A DNA stretch of 64,000 bases from Gemmatimonadaceae bacterium (lineage in GTDB: Bacteria > Gemmatimonadota > Gemmatimonadetes > Gemmatimonadales > Gemmatimonadaceae), in the NCBI GenBank assembly GCA_025930755.1, contig JAICOJ010000002.1, positions 1 through 64,000 on the forward strand, read 5' to 3'. Positions within the stretch are counted from its first letter, which is position 1. Each line of letters opens with the position of its first letter. Shown one piece after another: positions 9,547-19,654 of the stretch. Made by a program: the position numbers and the translations under genes. The notes beneath the pieces were generated by a model. It did not search any database. It saw only the letters and a list, made by a program, of their open reading frames with translations, and was not told the origin of the DNA.

Positions 9547-10538
9547 CCCGCACCGCGGTCGTCGGTGCAGGCGCATGGGGAACCGCGCTCGCGGATCTGC
9601 TGGCGAGGAACGGAGCGAGTGTCACCCTGTGGGCGTACGAGCCTGACGTCGTCGAGGCGATCAACGCCCGGCACGAGAACACGCGGTTTCTCGCGAAGGC
9701 GAAGCTGCACGACCGACTGCGGGCCACGGGCGATCTCGACGAAGCCCTCGGGGATGCGCCGCTGGTGCTCTTCGTGACGCCCTCACACGTGCTGCGCGGC
9801 ATCGCCCGGCAGGCCGCGAAAAGCGCCGGCCAGGGCGCAACGCTCGTCGTGGCGAGCAAGGGTATCGAACGAGAGTCGCTCGCCCTCATGACCGACGTCA
9901 TCTCGGAGGAAATGCCCGGACGTTCCGTCGTCGGGCTCTCGGGGCCGAGCTTCGCGAAAGAGGTCGTGGAACGGCAACCCACCGCCGTTGTCGCCGCCTC
10001 GCGCAACGCCGCCGCGTCGGAACGCGTGCAACAGGCGCTCAGCTCGGATGCGTTTCGCGTCTACACCCATCACGACGTGGTCGGGGTAGAGCTGGGCGGC
10101 TCGCTCAAGAACGTGATGGCGATCGCCACCGGGATGGCAGAGGGTCTCGGACTTGGCTACAATCCGCGGGCGGCACTCATTACGCGCGGGCTCGCCGAGA
10201 TGACCCGGTTGGGGGTGGCGCTCGGCGCCGATCCGTTGACGTTCGCCGGGCTTGCGGGGATGGGCGATCTCGTGCTGACGTGCACGGGTGCGTTGAGTCG
10301 CAACCGGCAGCTGGGACTGGAGATCGGTCAAGGCAGGCGCCTCGACGAATCCCTCGCGGCACGCGAGACGGTCGCCGAAGGCGTGTACACCACTCAGAGC
10401 GCGCACGCGCTCGCGTCACGGGAGGAGATCGAGATGCCCATTGTCGCCGCGGTGTATCGCATCCTCTTCGAGGGCAGCGATCCTCGCCGAGCGATCGGAG
10501 AGCTGATGACGCGCGAGCTCCGCGCGGAGCCCGACTGA
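9543..10538 (+). CDS. gpsA: NAD(P)H-dependent glycerol-3-phosphate dehydrogenase
   Basis: VVGAGAWGTALADLLARNG, GPSFAKEVVERQPTAVV, GGSLKNVMAIATGMAEGLGLG; GTG start overlapping plsY. Confidence 0.95.
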   Translation: MTRTAVVGAGAWGTALADLLARNGASVTLWAYEPDVVEAINARHENTRFLAKAKLHDRLRATGDLDEALGDAPLVLFVTPSHVLRGIARQAAKSAGQGATLVVASKGIERESLALMTDVISEEMPGRSVVGLSGPSFAKEVVERQPTAVVAASRNAAASERVQQALSSDAFRVYTHHDVVGVELGGSLKNVMAIATGMAEGLGLGYNPRAALITRGLAEMTRLGVALGADPLTFAGLAGMGDLVLTCTGALSRNRQLGLEIGQGRRLDESLAARETVAEGVYTTQSAHALASREEIEMPIVAAVYRILFEGSDPRRAIGELMTRELRAEPD

Positions 10539-10915
10539 TGTCGCCGCGAGCCACCACCCAGGAGCCGGTGCAGGAGTTCTACTCGATCGGGGAAGTCTGC
10601 GACCTCACCGATCTGAAACCGCACGTCCTCCGCTATTGGGAGAGTCAGTTCAAGTTTCTCAGTCCGGCGAAGAACCGCTCGGGCAATCGCGTTTACCAGC
10701 GTCGGGAGGTGGAGCTGATTCAGCTCGTGAAGCACCTCCTGTACACCGAGAAGTACACGATCGAAGGCGCGCGGCAAAAGGTCGACGAGCATCGCCGTAA
10801 AGGAGAGATCCGCGGCGTCGCGCGAGCCGCCCTCGAGCTGCAGACGATCGCCGCGGTCGAGCGCGAGCTGCAGGACATCCTCGAGGTTCTCGACGGGGGA
10901 GCGCGCCGCGAGTGA
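10538..10915 (+). CDS. MerR-family transcriptional regulator
   Basis: YSIGEVCDLTDLKPHVLRYWESQFKFLSPAKNRSGNRVYQRREVELI winged-helix HTH. Confidence 0.9.
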   Translation: MSPRATTQEPVQEFYSIGEVCDLTDLKPHVLRYWESQFKFLSPAKNRSGNRVYQRREVELIQLVKHLLYTEKYTIEGARQKVDEHRRKGEIRGVARAALELQTIAAVERELQDILEVLDGGARRE

Positions 10916-11598
10916 CGGACCGGGTTGCCTGTATCGTCCCTGCCTTTCGCGCCGAGCACACCCTGCCCGGTGTGCTCCGGCAGCTTCGCGGCGCGCTCCC
11001 GGACGCGCGTATCGTCGTCGTTGATGATGGGTCGCCAGACGCCACCGCGATCGTTGCCAAGGATCTCGCGGACTGGACCATTCGCCTGCCCGGCAATCGC
11101 GGGAAGGGCGCGGCGCTGCGCGCAGGGTTCGACGAAGCGTTGCGCGCCGGCGATGACGTCGTGCTGACGCTCGACGCCGACGGCCAGCACGACCCGGCGT
11201 ACGCGTCGGCGCTCATCGCCGCGCTCGACGGATTCGACATCGTCATCGGAGAGCGTGTGCGCGCCGGCTCGCCGATGCCGCTGCGGCGCCGAATAACCAA
11301 CGCAATGGCCAGCGCCGCTGTCGCGCGAGTGACCGGGATCCGATTGCGCGACACCCAATCGGGATTCCGGGTCATCCGACGCACGGTGCTCGAGCACGTG
11401 CGTGGCCGCGGCGATCGCTACGAGTTCGAGACGGACTTTCTCATCCGGGCCGCCCACGCCGGCTTTCGTATCCGCAATGCGTCGGTGCCCACGCTCTACG
11501 GGCCGGTCAGCCACTTTCGCGGCATGAGCGATTCGGCGCGGATCGTCAGGACGATCTGGGAACACCGGCGCGCCGGCGTGCACGCGAGGGCGAGCTGA
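10912..11598 (+). CDS. Glycosyltransferase family 2 protein
   Basis: CIVPAFRAEHTLPGVL...VVDDGSPDAT...NRGKGAALRAGFDEAL...DADGQHDP. Confidence 0.9.
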   Translation: MTDRVACIVPAFRAEHTLPGVLRQLRGALPDARIVVVDDGSPDATAIVAKDLADWTIRLPGNRGKGAALRAGFDEALRAGDDVVLTLDADGQHDPAYASALIAALDGFDIVIGERVRAGSPMPLRRRITNAMASAAVARVTGIRLRDTQSGFRVIRRTVLEHVRGRGDRYEFETDFLIRAAHAGFRIRNASVPTLYGPVSHFRGMSDSARIVRTIWEHRRAGVHARAS

Positions 11599-12359
11599 TG
11601 CGGCTGCTTTGCACCAACGACGACGGGATTCTCGCACATGGCCTCGACTGTCTGGTTCGCGCCGTCGAGCCACTCGGCGAGGTCACGGTCGTCGCCCCGG
11701 ATCGGGAGCAGAGCGCGACGAGCCATTCGTTGACGCTGCACCATCCGGTCCGCCCGATTCTGCGTGGCGAGCGACGGTGGCAGGTCGATGGGACGCCAAC
11801 GGATTGCGTCATGCTCGCGGTCGAAGCGCTCATGGCGGGACGTCCGGACTTCGTGCTCAGCGGCGTCAATCATGGCCAAAACATGGGCGAGGACGTTCTG
11901 TACTCGGGCACCGTCGCCGCGGCCATGGAGGGACTGTCGCTCGGCATTCCTTCGATCGCCGTCTCATTCGCCGGGGGAGACCTGCGCGCCGATCCCGGAC
12001 TCTTGTCCGCGCAGGTGGCCGTGCTGTCGCGCCTGCTGGCCCACGTCCTCGCACTCCCGAGCTTTCCGCGCGACACACTCCTGAACATCAACCTTCCGCC
12101 CTTGCGGGGCGATGAGATCCGTGGGGTGCGCGTCACGGCGCTGGGGCGGCGAGTGTACTCCGATTCCCTCATGCGCATGAAGGACCCGTGGGGACGGGAG
12201 ATCTACTGGATTGGCGGCGGGTCCGCCGCCTGGTCCGGTCGTGAGGACTCGGACTTCCGCGCGATCCAGGAGGGCTTCATCTCCGTGACGCCACTGCATC
12301 TCGATCTCACGAACTATCAGCTGCTCGATGCGCAGCGCGATTGGTGGCAGGACCTGTAG
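11598..12359 (+). CDS. surE: 5'-nucleotidase SurE
   Basis: MRLLCTNDDGILAHGL...VVAPDREQSATSHSLTL...SGVNHGQNMGEDVLYSGTVAAAMEG. Confidence 0.96.
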   Translation: MRLLCTNDDGILAHGLDCLVRAVEPLGEVTVVAPDREQSATSHSLTLHHPVRPILRGERRWQVDGTPTDCVMLAVEALMAGRPDFVLSGVNHGQNMGEDVLYSGTVAAAMEGLSLGIPSIAVSFAGGDLRADPGLLSAQVAVLSRLLAHVLALPSFPRDTLLNINLPPLRGDEIRGVRVTALGRRVYSDSLMRMKDPWGREIYWIGGGSAAWSGREDSDFRAIQEGFISVTPLHLDLTNYQLLDAQRDWWQDL

Positions 12360-13006
12360 CGCCAGAGTACCGGGGACCACGGCGGCGGCTCGTCGAGCTC
12401 CTGCGAGAGCAGGGAATCGCCGACCTTGCGGTGCTCCGCGCGTTCGACCTAACGCCACGGCATCTCTTCGTCCCGACCGGCATCCGGCACCGCGCGTACG
12501 AGGACAGCGCGTTGCCGATCGGCAACGGTCAGACGATTTCGCAGCCGAGCATGCACGCGCGCTATCTGGAGATCCTCAGGCTCACCGGAAACGAGCGTGT
12601 TCTCGAAATCGGTACGGGCTCGGGCTATCAGACCGTCCTGTTGTCCCACCTCGCGGCACAGGTGTTCTCGATCGAGCGGGTCGCCCCCCTGCTGGAGTCG
12701 GCGCGCCTCGCGATCAGAGCCGCCGGCGCGCGAAACGTTTCACTCCTTGCTGGCGATGGCACGCTGGGATGGCGCGAATACGCGCCATACGATGCGATCC
12801 TCGTGACGGCCGGCTCGCCGGACGTCCCGGAGCCGCTTCTTCGGCAACTGGCCGAAGGGGGTCGGTTACTCGCGCCGCTCGGTGAGCGAGACGCGCAGGT
12901 GCTTACACTCGTCATCCGACGAGGCGAGACGCTCGAGCGTCGAGCCATCGGGCCCGCGAGGTTCGTCCCGCTCATAGGGCGGCATGGCTGGGCTCCCGAC
13001 GGATAA
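12341..13006 (+). CDS. pcm: Protein-L-isoaspartate O-methyltransferase
   Basis: HLFVPTGIRHRAYEDSALPIGNGQTISQPSMHARYLEILRLTGNERVLEIGTGSGYQTVLLSHLA; start position uncertain. Confidence 0.92.
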   Translation: MVAGPVAPEYRGPRRRLVELLREQGIADLAVLRAFDLTPRHLFVPTGIRHRAYEDSALPIGNGQTISQPSMHARYLEILRLTGNERVLEIGTGSGYQTVLLSHLAAQVFSIERVAPLLESARLAIRAAGARNVSLLAGDGTLGWREYAPYDAILVTAGSPDVPEPLLRQLAEGGRLLAPLGERDAQVLTLVIRRGETLERRAIGPARFVPLIGRHGWAPDG

Positions 13007-13052
13007 GCACGCTGGGCCGCTTGCCGTGCTCCCCATATATTCGCACGTGAGA

Positions 13053-13769
13053 ATGCTCATGGCCGATCAACACGACCACCCGCCGAAGCCGACGCGCGCA
13101 GCCCCGCCACCCTTTGTGGGACCGCCGCGCGCAGGCGCGCTGGCCCCCACGCCGCGGCTCGATCGGCCGACGCTGCCGCCGTTTTCGCCACCATTCGTCA
13201 AGCGACCGTCGCCGGTGGTGCGCCAGGTGGCGGAGCAGACGGACCCGGTGGCGAACACTCCCACCGCGACGGCGCCCGCCGAAGTGAGCGCGCCCGCATG
13301 GCTGGACTCGGCACCTAACGAGACACCGGCGTCCGCTCCGTCGTCGGATGTCGGCATCACGTGGGTGAATCCGGATGAGCCCGCCGTCGTCCCCCCGGCG
13401 CAGGCCGCCACCGGGATCGAGTGGCTCGATACACCCGCACCGGAGGCTTCCGCTCCCACAGCCGCCCGCGCCCGGACTGATGAGGAAGAAGATCCCTTCG
13501 GGTGGGATCCGGCGGAGGAACGCGCCGGCGCCCTGGACACCGCGCCAACGTCGGGAAGCCTCGACGCGCTCAAGGAGCTGGAGCCATGGGCGTTACCAGG
13601 GGCCGAGCCGGCCGCCTCGAGCTCTGACGACGTCGCGAGTGCCCTGGAGCGTATCGCGGCGCGAGTCCGCTCCGGGGAGTTGTTCGTTCCGACTGCGCTG
13701 AGCGCATCGTCGGAGGAGGCCGTGCTCGCTGCGGTTCTCGCCGCTCTCCTGCAGCGGGCACGCCGATAG
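13053..13769 (+). CDS. Hypothetical Pro/Ala-rich protein with recurring Trp motifs and C-terminal helix
   Basis: Low-complexity protein with APAWLDSAP, GITWVNPDEP, GIEWLDTPAP; C-terminal ALERIAARVRSGELFVP; ATG at 13053 or 13059. Confidence 0.65.
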   Translation: MLMADQHDHPPKPTRAAPPPFVGPPRAGALAPTPRLDRPTLPPFSPPFVKRPSPVVRQVAEQTDPVANTPTATAPAEVSAPAWLDSAPNETPASAPSSDVGITWVNPDEPAVVPPAQAATGIEWLDTPAPEASAPTAARARTDEEEDPFGWDPAEERAGALDTAPTSGSLDALKELEPWALPGAEPAASSSDDVASALERIAARVRSGELFVPTALSASSEEAVLAAVLAALLQRARR

Positions 13770-13773
13770 CGGC

Positions 13774-14042
13774 ATGCGCGTGCGCCTCCTGGTCAGTGGG
13801 CGCGTGCAGGGTGTGGGCTTTCGATGGTTCGTCCGGGAAGCCGCCCGTCGCCACCGATTTGCCGGGTGGGTGCGCAATCGCCCCGACGGGAGCGTCGAGC
13901 TCGAAGTGGCGGGCGACGACGGCGCCCTTCGCGAATTCCTCGAGACGCTGCGCGAGGGGCCGCCGGGCGCTCGCGTCGACGACGTGCGCGAGATAAGCTC
14001 GACCAACCCGGACGTGCTGCCACAGCCTTTCACGATCATCCG

Positions 14043-14046
<4 letters not shown>
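13774..14046 (+). CDS. acyP: Acylphosphatase
   Basis: RLLVSGRVQGVGFRWFVREAARRHRFAGWVRNRPDGSVELEVAGD. Confidence 0.93.
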
Positions 14047-14579
<533 letters not shown>

Positions 14580-14600
14580 TTGACCGCGGGTGGCGCGCGT

Positions 14601-14679
14601 GCCAGTTATGTCAAATGCATCGACGGGCGGTTCGAGAACGAGCGGTCGAAGGGACCCATCTGTTGCGCCAGTTATGTCA
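14601..14679. repeat. Pair of 13-bp direct repeats GCCAGTTATGTCA, 66 bp apart
   Basis: Exact copies at 14601-14613 and 14667-14679 in the apt/tRNA intergenic region. Confidence 0.7.
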
Positions 14680-14725
14680 CACTTTTCACTCCAGAGCATC
14701 CGTCACCGTCTAGCCAGCCGGCGGG

Positions 14726-14757
14726 CTGTCACGAGTCAATGCGATGGTGTATGTTTG
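14726..14757 (+). promoter_or_regulatory. Putative tRNA-Arg promoter CTGTCA - 18 nt - TATGTT
   Basis: -35/-10-like elements ending 19 nt upstream of the tRNA. Confidence 0.3.
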
Positions 14758-14775
14758 TGAGGCTCAACACTATTC

Positions 14776-14849
14776 GCCCCTGTAGCTCAGGTGGATAGAG
14801 CAGCGGTTTCCTAAACCGTTGGCCGGGTGTTCGAGTCACCCCAGGGGCA
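14776..14849 (+). tRNA. tRNA-Arg (anticodon CCT)
   Basis: Cloverleaf: acceptor GCCCCTG/CAGGGGC, D arm GCTC/GAGC, anticodon arm GCGGT-TTCCTAA-ACCGT, T arm GGGTG-TTCGAGT-CACCC; CCA not encoded. Confidence 0.95.
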
Positions 14850-14894
14850 CTCCAGACACCACGACGTCCGGCGAACCGGCACACACTCCCGCTC

Positions 14895-15560
14895 ATGACG
14901 AAGACCGCCAACCCCCCACGGCCGCAGATCGACGACCGCGCCGACACGTTCTTCCTCTGGATCCAGACCCACATGCGTCAGGTTGCGATCGCGGGGGTCG
15001 TCCTCGTGGCGCTTGGGCTTGGCGTATGGCTGTGGCGGCAGTCACGCGTGGCGCGCGAGCGAAACGCCTCGATCGACCTCCTGAACGCGGCGCAGACGAT
15101 CCAGTCAGGCAACATGGCCTTGGCGCAGTCCGACCTGGAGAAGCTCGTGGCGCGGTACGAGGGAACGAACGCGGCGGCTCAGGCGGCATTCGAGCTGGCG
15201 AACATCTATTACGGCCAGGGCCAGTACGATCGCGGGATCCCGCTGCTGCAGCAGCTGGCGGAGTCGTCGGACGACCCGTTGGTGAGGGCCATGGCCGAGA
15301 ATGGAGTGGCGTCGGGCTACGAAGGGGGAGGCAGGTTCGCCGACGCCGCGGGCCATTATCGTCGCGCCGCGGAGCTTACGCGGCTCGAGGACGAGCGCGA
15401 CATCTATTTGGCGAACGCAGCCCGCGCCTACCAGGCCGCTGGCAACAAGGCCGAGGCTGTTGCCATCTGGCGACAGCTCATCGATTCCGAAGGCACACAG
15501 TCCGCCGAAGCCCGCGTACGACTGGGCGAGCTCACCGCGGAGCCGGCGAAGCAGGGCTGA
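14895..15560 (+). CDS. Membrane-anchored tetratricopeptide protein (YfgM-like architecture)
   Basis: N-terminal TM QVAIAGVVLVALGLGVWLWRQS followed by TPR-like repeats. Confidence 0.75.
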   Translation: MTKTANPPRPQIDDRADTFFLWIQTHMRQVAIAGVVLVALGLGVWLWRQSRVARERNASIDLLNAAQTIQSGNMALAQSDLEKLVARYEGTNAAAQAAFELANIYYGQGQYDRGIPLLQQLAESSDDPLVRAMAENGVASGYEGGGRFADAAGHYRRAAELTRLEDERDIYLANAARAYQAAGNKAEAVAIWRQLIDSEGTQSAEARVRLGELTAEPAKQG

Positions 15561-15667
15561 GACGGTCTGTCCGGGAGGAGCAGTCGAGGCGGCTTTTGGC
15601 CTGATCCAATATGCGTATAAGATATGTTATGTAAACTACCGCACGTGGGAAAATGTGCAGAACTCGA

Positions 15668-16483
15668 CTAGACCTCGCCCAGGGACCCCTCGAAGACCAG
15701 CCGCCCTTCTCCCCTAAGTCTCGGTAGGACGCTGCCTTCAGCCTCACGCAGCGCAACCTCGAGGGTGCATCCCGAGCGGGTGCGCAACGCGGTGTGAGCA
15801 TCCGTGAGACCCCAGGTCTTGAGCAATGTCGCGGTTGCGACGGCTCCGGTCCCACAAGCCAGCGTTTCCGCCTCCACCCCTCGCTCGAAGGTCCGCATTG
15901 CCCACTGGGAGCCTTCCTGCGACACGAAGTTCACGTTGGCGCCCTCCGGTCCCGTCCAGACCGCCCGTCGCAGCGTCGCGCCTCGCGCCCCTACGTCGAC
16001 GTCGGCAACGTCGTCGCACAGAACGACGACGTGAGGAACGCCCGCCACCGCGTATCCCAGGCGCCGCTCGCCAGCATCCGGCCGGGCCTCCGCAGCCTCG
16101 CGAATTCCCCGCACCGGTGCGAGGTCGATCTCAGGTCGATCGCCCACGAGGCGTGAGTGCAGCACGCCGTCGTCGGTCTCGAGGGTCATCGCCGCGGGCT
16201 TCGCCAGGCCGAGCCCTACGGCGAGGCGGGTCACGCACAACGCCGCGTTTCCGCACATCGCGCCCACGGACCCGTCGCTGTTGAAGTACTTCATGAGGAC
16301 GTCGGCCCTCGAGGAGGGCTGCACGATGACGACGCCATCGGCCCCAATCCCCTGGCGCCGGTCGCACAGCCGTCGAATTCGATCCGGCTCAGCGAGCTCG
16401 GCGACGTCGCCATCCCTCGAGTCGAAGATGACGAAGTCGTTCCCCGATCCGCTCATTTTGTAGAACCGCCGGCCGCCGGTCAC
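15668..16483 (-). CDS. dapF: Diaminopimelate epimerase
   Basis: RFYKMSGSGNDFVIFDSRDG, GADGVVIVQPS, YFNSDGSVGAMCGNAALC, ETLACGTGAVATAT; GTG start at 16483 proposed; longer ORF extension is antisense to the next gene. Confidence 0.93.
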   Translation of the reverse strand: MTGGRRFYKMSGSGNDFVIFDSRDGDVAELAEPDRIRRLCDRRQGIGADGVVIVQPSSRADVLMKYFNSDGSVGAMCGNAALCVTRLAVGLGLAKPAAMTLETDDGVLHSRLVGDRPEIDLAPVRGIREAAEARPDAGERRLGYAVAGVPHVVVLCDDVADVDVGARGATLRRAVWTGPEGANVNFVSQEGSQWAMRTFERGVEAETLACGTGAVATATLLKTWGLTDAHTALRTRSGCTLEVALREAEGSVLPRLRGEGRLVFEGSLGEV

Positions 16484-17202
16484 ACCTTCCCTCGAATCGA
16501 CCACCAGCGAAGTCGCCAGACCATCCAGACGGCCTCGCGGACGATTTTCTTCGACATCTTGCTCTCGCCCTCCGTGCGGTCCACGAAGACGATGGGGATC
16601 TCCACGATGCGGAACCCCTTTTTCCATGCGCGGAAGTTCATCTCGATCTGGAACGCATAACCACTGGACTTGACGGCATCGAGATCGAGCGCCTGGAGCA
16701 CTTCCCTTCGGAAGCATTTGAAGCCGGCGGTCGAGTCGAAAAGCTGCAGCCCCGTGATGACCCGCGCATACACGTTCGCGGAGTAGCTCAGGAGCAGGCG
16801 TCCAACGGGCCAGTTGACCACGGTCACGCGCCCGTTGCGGTAGCGTGAGCCGATCACGAGGTCGGCACCTTCCAGCGCGTCCAGAAACTGTGGGAGGTGA
16901 GCCGGATCGTGGGAAAAGTCGGCGTCCATCTCGAACACGAAGGCGTAATCGCGTGCGAGAGCCCACTTGAAGCCGGCGAGATAAGCCGTTCCCAGGCCGA
17001 GCTTTCGCTCCCGGTGGATGACGTGCACTCGCGGATCGGTCGCGACGATGCCGTCGATGATCGCGCCTGTGCCATCGGGCGATCCGTCATCGACGACGAG
17101 TACCTCGAGGCGATCGTCGCGGGCAAGCACCTGGTCGATGATGCGCGCGATGTTTTCCCGTTCGTTGTACGTCGGGATGATGATGAGGCCGCGCTCAGGC
17201 AC
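16480..17202 (-). CDS. Polyprenol monophosphomannose synthase-like glycosyltransferase family 2
   Basis: IIPTYNERENIARIIDQVL, VVDDGSPDGTGAIID, EMDADFSHDPAHLPQFLDAL, VIGSRYRNGRVTVVNWP. Confidence 0.9.
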   Translation of the reverse strand: MPERGLIIIPTYNERENIARIIDQVLARDDRLEVLVVDDGSPDGTGAIIDGIVATDPRVHVIHRERKLGLGTAYLAGFKWALARDYAFVFEMDADFSHDPAHLPQFLDALEGADLVIGSRYRNGRVTVVNWPVGRLLLSYSANVYARVITGLQLFDSTAGFKCFRREVLQALDLDAVKSSGYAFQIEMNFRAWKKGFRIVEIPIVFVDRTEGESKMSKKIVREAVWMVWRLRWWSIRGKV

Positions 17203-19636
17203 GGCGTCGGCGCTCCATCACGATCCCGCCGGCGATGAGGATCAACGTCGCGAGCAGGGCGACCGTGGTGATCAGCTTGCCACGAGCGTAGACCGGGTCG
17301 TCAAAGAACAGCTCGACTCGCCGCGCCCCGGCGGGAAGCGGAACGCCGATCAGAGTGTAGTCTGCTCTGGCGACAGTGCCGGCGCGCCCGTCGATCAAGG
17401 CGTACCAGCCAGGATACCAGTTCTCCGACACGACCAGGGCCGAGCCTTCCGGTGCCGGCTCGCCGAGCTCGACGTGGATCTGGCGGGGCGACGGGTACGT
17501 GACCTGGACGGGGGTCGAGAGTGCCTGGGGCGCGGTGGATACGGTGGCCCCCTGCACCGCCGCCGAGGAGTCGAAGAGGGCCGCGCGCCGCACGTCGAAG
17601 GACGCGTCCATCACCGTCTCGCGAATGGCGTCGGGAGCCGCCTCCGCGATCACTGGCGCAACCCACGCCGCGGGGTTGGGCTCGTCGAGCTCGTACAGCC
17701 AAACCTGGTTACCGGAGGCGTTGGTGACGGGCCCGACGCGGCGAATGAAGCGCATTCCAGGAAGCTGTGGATGCTCCGGCGGCAGATCGACGTCGGTGAG
17801 CCAGAATCGCACGTTGGTGAGACGACGAAACTCACGCTTCAAGAGATTCGGCGGGGTCGCCGGCGATTTTGCGCCCGCGAGCTCGACCCATCGCTGGAAC
17901 TCGTTCCCCTGGTGGCCCGTCACGGCGCGGACGCGATGCCTCACGAGTGCGTCTCCGTGGAGAACCGGATCCGGGCCCCCACCCTGACTCAAGGCGAGCG
18001 ATATCACGCGACCGGGCTGGTCGAGTCGCTGGAGGTATTCGATCGTGGGGTCGCTGGCGTAGAGCTGGCTGGCGGGCGGCGAAAACCGGAAGTAGCGACG
18101 TTCGACCGACCACAGGTCCGCGGCGGCGAGCGCGACAAGCGCGGCAGCTACCGCCATTCCCGATAGCCGTTTGGTGGCGCCGGCCCAGAGGACCCCGATC
18201 GCGAGGGCAACAAAAAGGAGCGAGCGCACCGCGCCACCGATGAGGGCGCCCGTGTTTGGCTCTACGACGGCGTACCGCTCTGGCGCGGCAAGCGCCTGCC
18301 CGATCGACGTCAGCGCTCCACCTCCCGCCAGGATGACGACGACGACGGCGAAGACACCCCACCCGATCAGGTAGCCCCGCTTGACCCCCTCTCGGAGTAC
18401 CCGCTCCAGCCCGATCGCCGCGAACACCGCGATCGCCAGCTGCGCGATGTAGAAGATCATGGCCGGCGCGCGAACGACTTTCATCATCGGGAGCAGGTAC
18501 CACAGGCGGTAGAAGGGGGTATGGCCGCCTAACGCCACGAGCGTCGCCACCAGCCCGGTGATCCCCCAGAACCAGAGATGGGTGCGCCGCGCGGTCGCGC
18601 CGAATGCGAGACCCGCGACCAGCAACACGACGACGCCTACGTACTCGCTATGCAGCTTGAAGAAGTTGCGTCCCCAGTATGCGTCGAGAATTCCCGAGAA
18701 TTGCGGCAGGTAGAAGTTGAACATTTCCTCCGGCGGCATCGAGTACGACGTGGCGTACTCGTAGCCGCGCGCCACTCCGCGCGCCGCGAAATCGAGATAG
18801 GCGTAGAACGGGAAGAACTGGAGCGCGGCGATGGCGAGGCCGAGCGCGGCCGCGGCTCCGGCGATGATCACTCGCCGAATGGCAACCGGGCTCGCCACCG
18901 GATCGCCAGTCCCCTTCAACGCGATCCAGATCGTGAAGGGAATGCACAGAAGCGCGAGGTAGTACACCATCTGGTTGTGCGGCGTGAGGATCGCGAGTCC
19001 CGTCACCAGTGCGATCATTCCCCACGCCCAGGCGCGCCCGTCGCGCACGGCGCGCACGATCATCCACAGCAGGAGCGGCGCGAGGGCGCTCACGTACATT
19101 TTGCCATCGTGGCCGGGCGATACCAGCGATGCGACCTGCCCGCTCATCATGTACGCGACGCCCGCGAACAGGGCGGGCCAGAACGCGAATCCGAGCGAGC
19201 GCACAAAGCAGAACGTGAAGAGTCCTGCGAGAAAGAGGTGCAGCAGGAACGACCAGGTGATGCCGACGTCGACCCCGAGGAGCAATCGCAAAAGGAACGT
19301 CGGGTAGAACACGTCCCCCGCGCCACCGGCCGCGACGTACGGGATCCCGCCGAGGATGTAGGGATTCCACTGCGCGAACTCTCCGGTCGCGCGCAGGACC
19401 TCAGTGCCGTAGGCCCGGTACGCGTACCCCGTGCTGAACTGATCGCTGCTCGGACTGACGAGAAACCGTCCGGCCAGCGCCTGGTATCCGAGCGCCAGGG
19501 TGCACAGCGCGTAGACGATTGCCGCCCGAAGCACGGGCCACGTCGGCTCTGCGACCGGCGGCGCCGCCTCACGCGGCGTGCGCGACCGCGGCGATGAGCG
19601 GCTCGCGTCAGCGGAGCGGGCGGTCGGAGCGGGCAT
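17195..19636 (-). CDS. YfhO-family large membrane protein (putative lipid-linked glycosyltransferase)
   Basis: ~813 aa, many TM segments, extracellular C-terminal domain with SENWYPGWYALIDG and ADYTLIGVPLPAGARRVELFFDDPVYARGK typical of YfhO. Confidence 0.85.
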   Translation of the reverse strand: MPAPTARSADASRSSPRSRTPREAAPPVAEPTWPVLRAAIVYALCTLALGYQALAGRFLVSPSSDQFSTGYAYRAYGTEVLRATGEFAQWNPYILGGIPYVAAGGAGDVFYPTFLLRLLLGVDVGITWSFLLHLFLAGLFTFCFVRSLGFAFWPALFAGVAYMMSGQVASLVSPGHDGKMYVSALAPLLLWMIVRAVRDGRAWAWGMIALVTGLAILTPHNQMVYYLALLCIPFTIWIALKGTGDPVASPVAIRRVIIAGAAAALGLAIAALQFFPFYAYLDFAARGVARGYEYATSYSMPPEEMFNFYLPQFSGILDAYWGRNFFKLHSEYVGVVVLLVAGLAFGATARRTHLWFWGITGLVATLVALGGHTPFYRLWYLLPMMKVVRAPAMIFYIAQLAIAVFAAIGLERVLREGVKRGYLIGWGVFAVVVVILAGGGALTSIGQALAAPERYAVVEPNTGALIGGAVRSLLFVALAIGVLWAGATKRLSGMAVAAALVALAAADLWSVERRYFRFSPPASQLYASDPTIEYLQRLDQPGRVISLALSQGGGPDPVLHGDALVRHRVRAVTGHQGNEFQRWVELAGAKSPATPPNLLKREFRRLTNVRFWLTDVDLPPEHPQLPGMRFIRRVGPVTNASGNQVWLYELDEPNPAAWVAPVIAEAAPDAIRETVMDASFDVRRAALFDSSAAVQGATVSTAPQALSTPVQVTYPSPRQIHVELGEPAPEGSALVVSENWYPGWYALIDGRAGTVARADYTLIGVPLPAGARRVELFFDDPVYARGKLITTVALLATLILIAGGIVMERRRRA

Positions 19637-19654
19637 GGTGGAAATGTAGAAGTG

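Noticed and set aside
14601-14849. Integrated mobile element at tRNA-Arg
   Set aside because: No integrase or transposase ORF, and tRNA 3' end is not duplicated nearby; only the short direct repeats remain as a weak clue.
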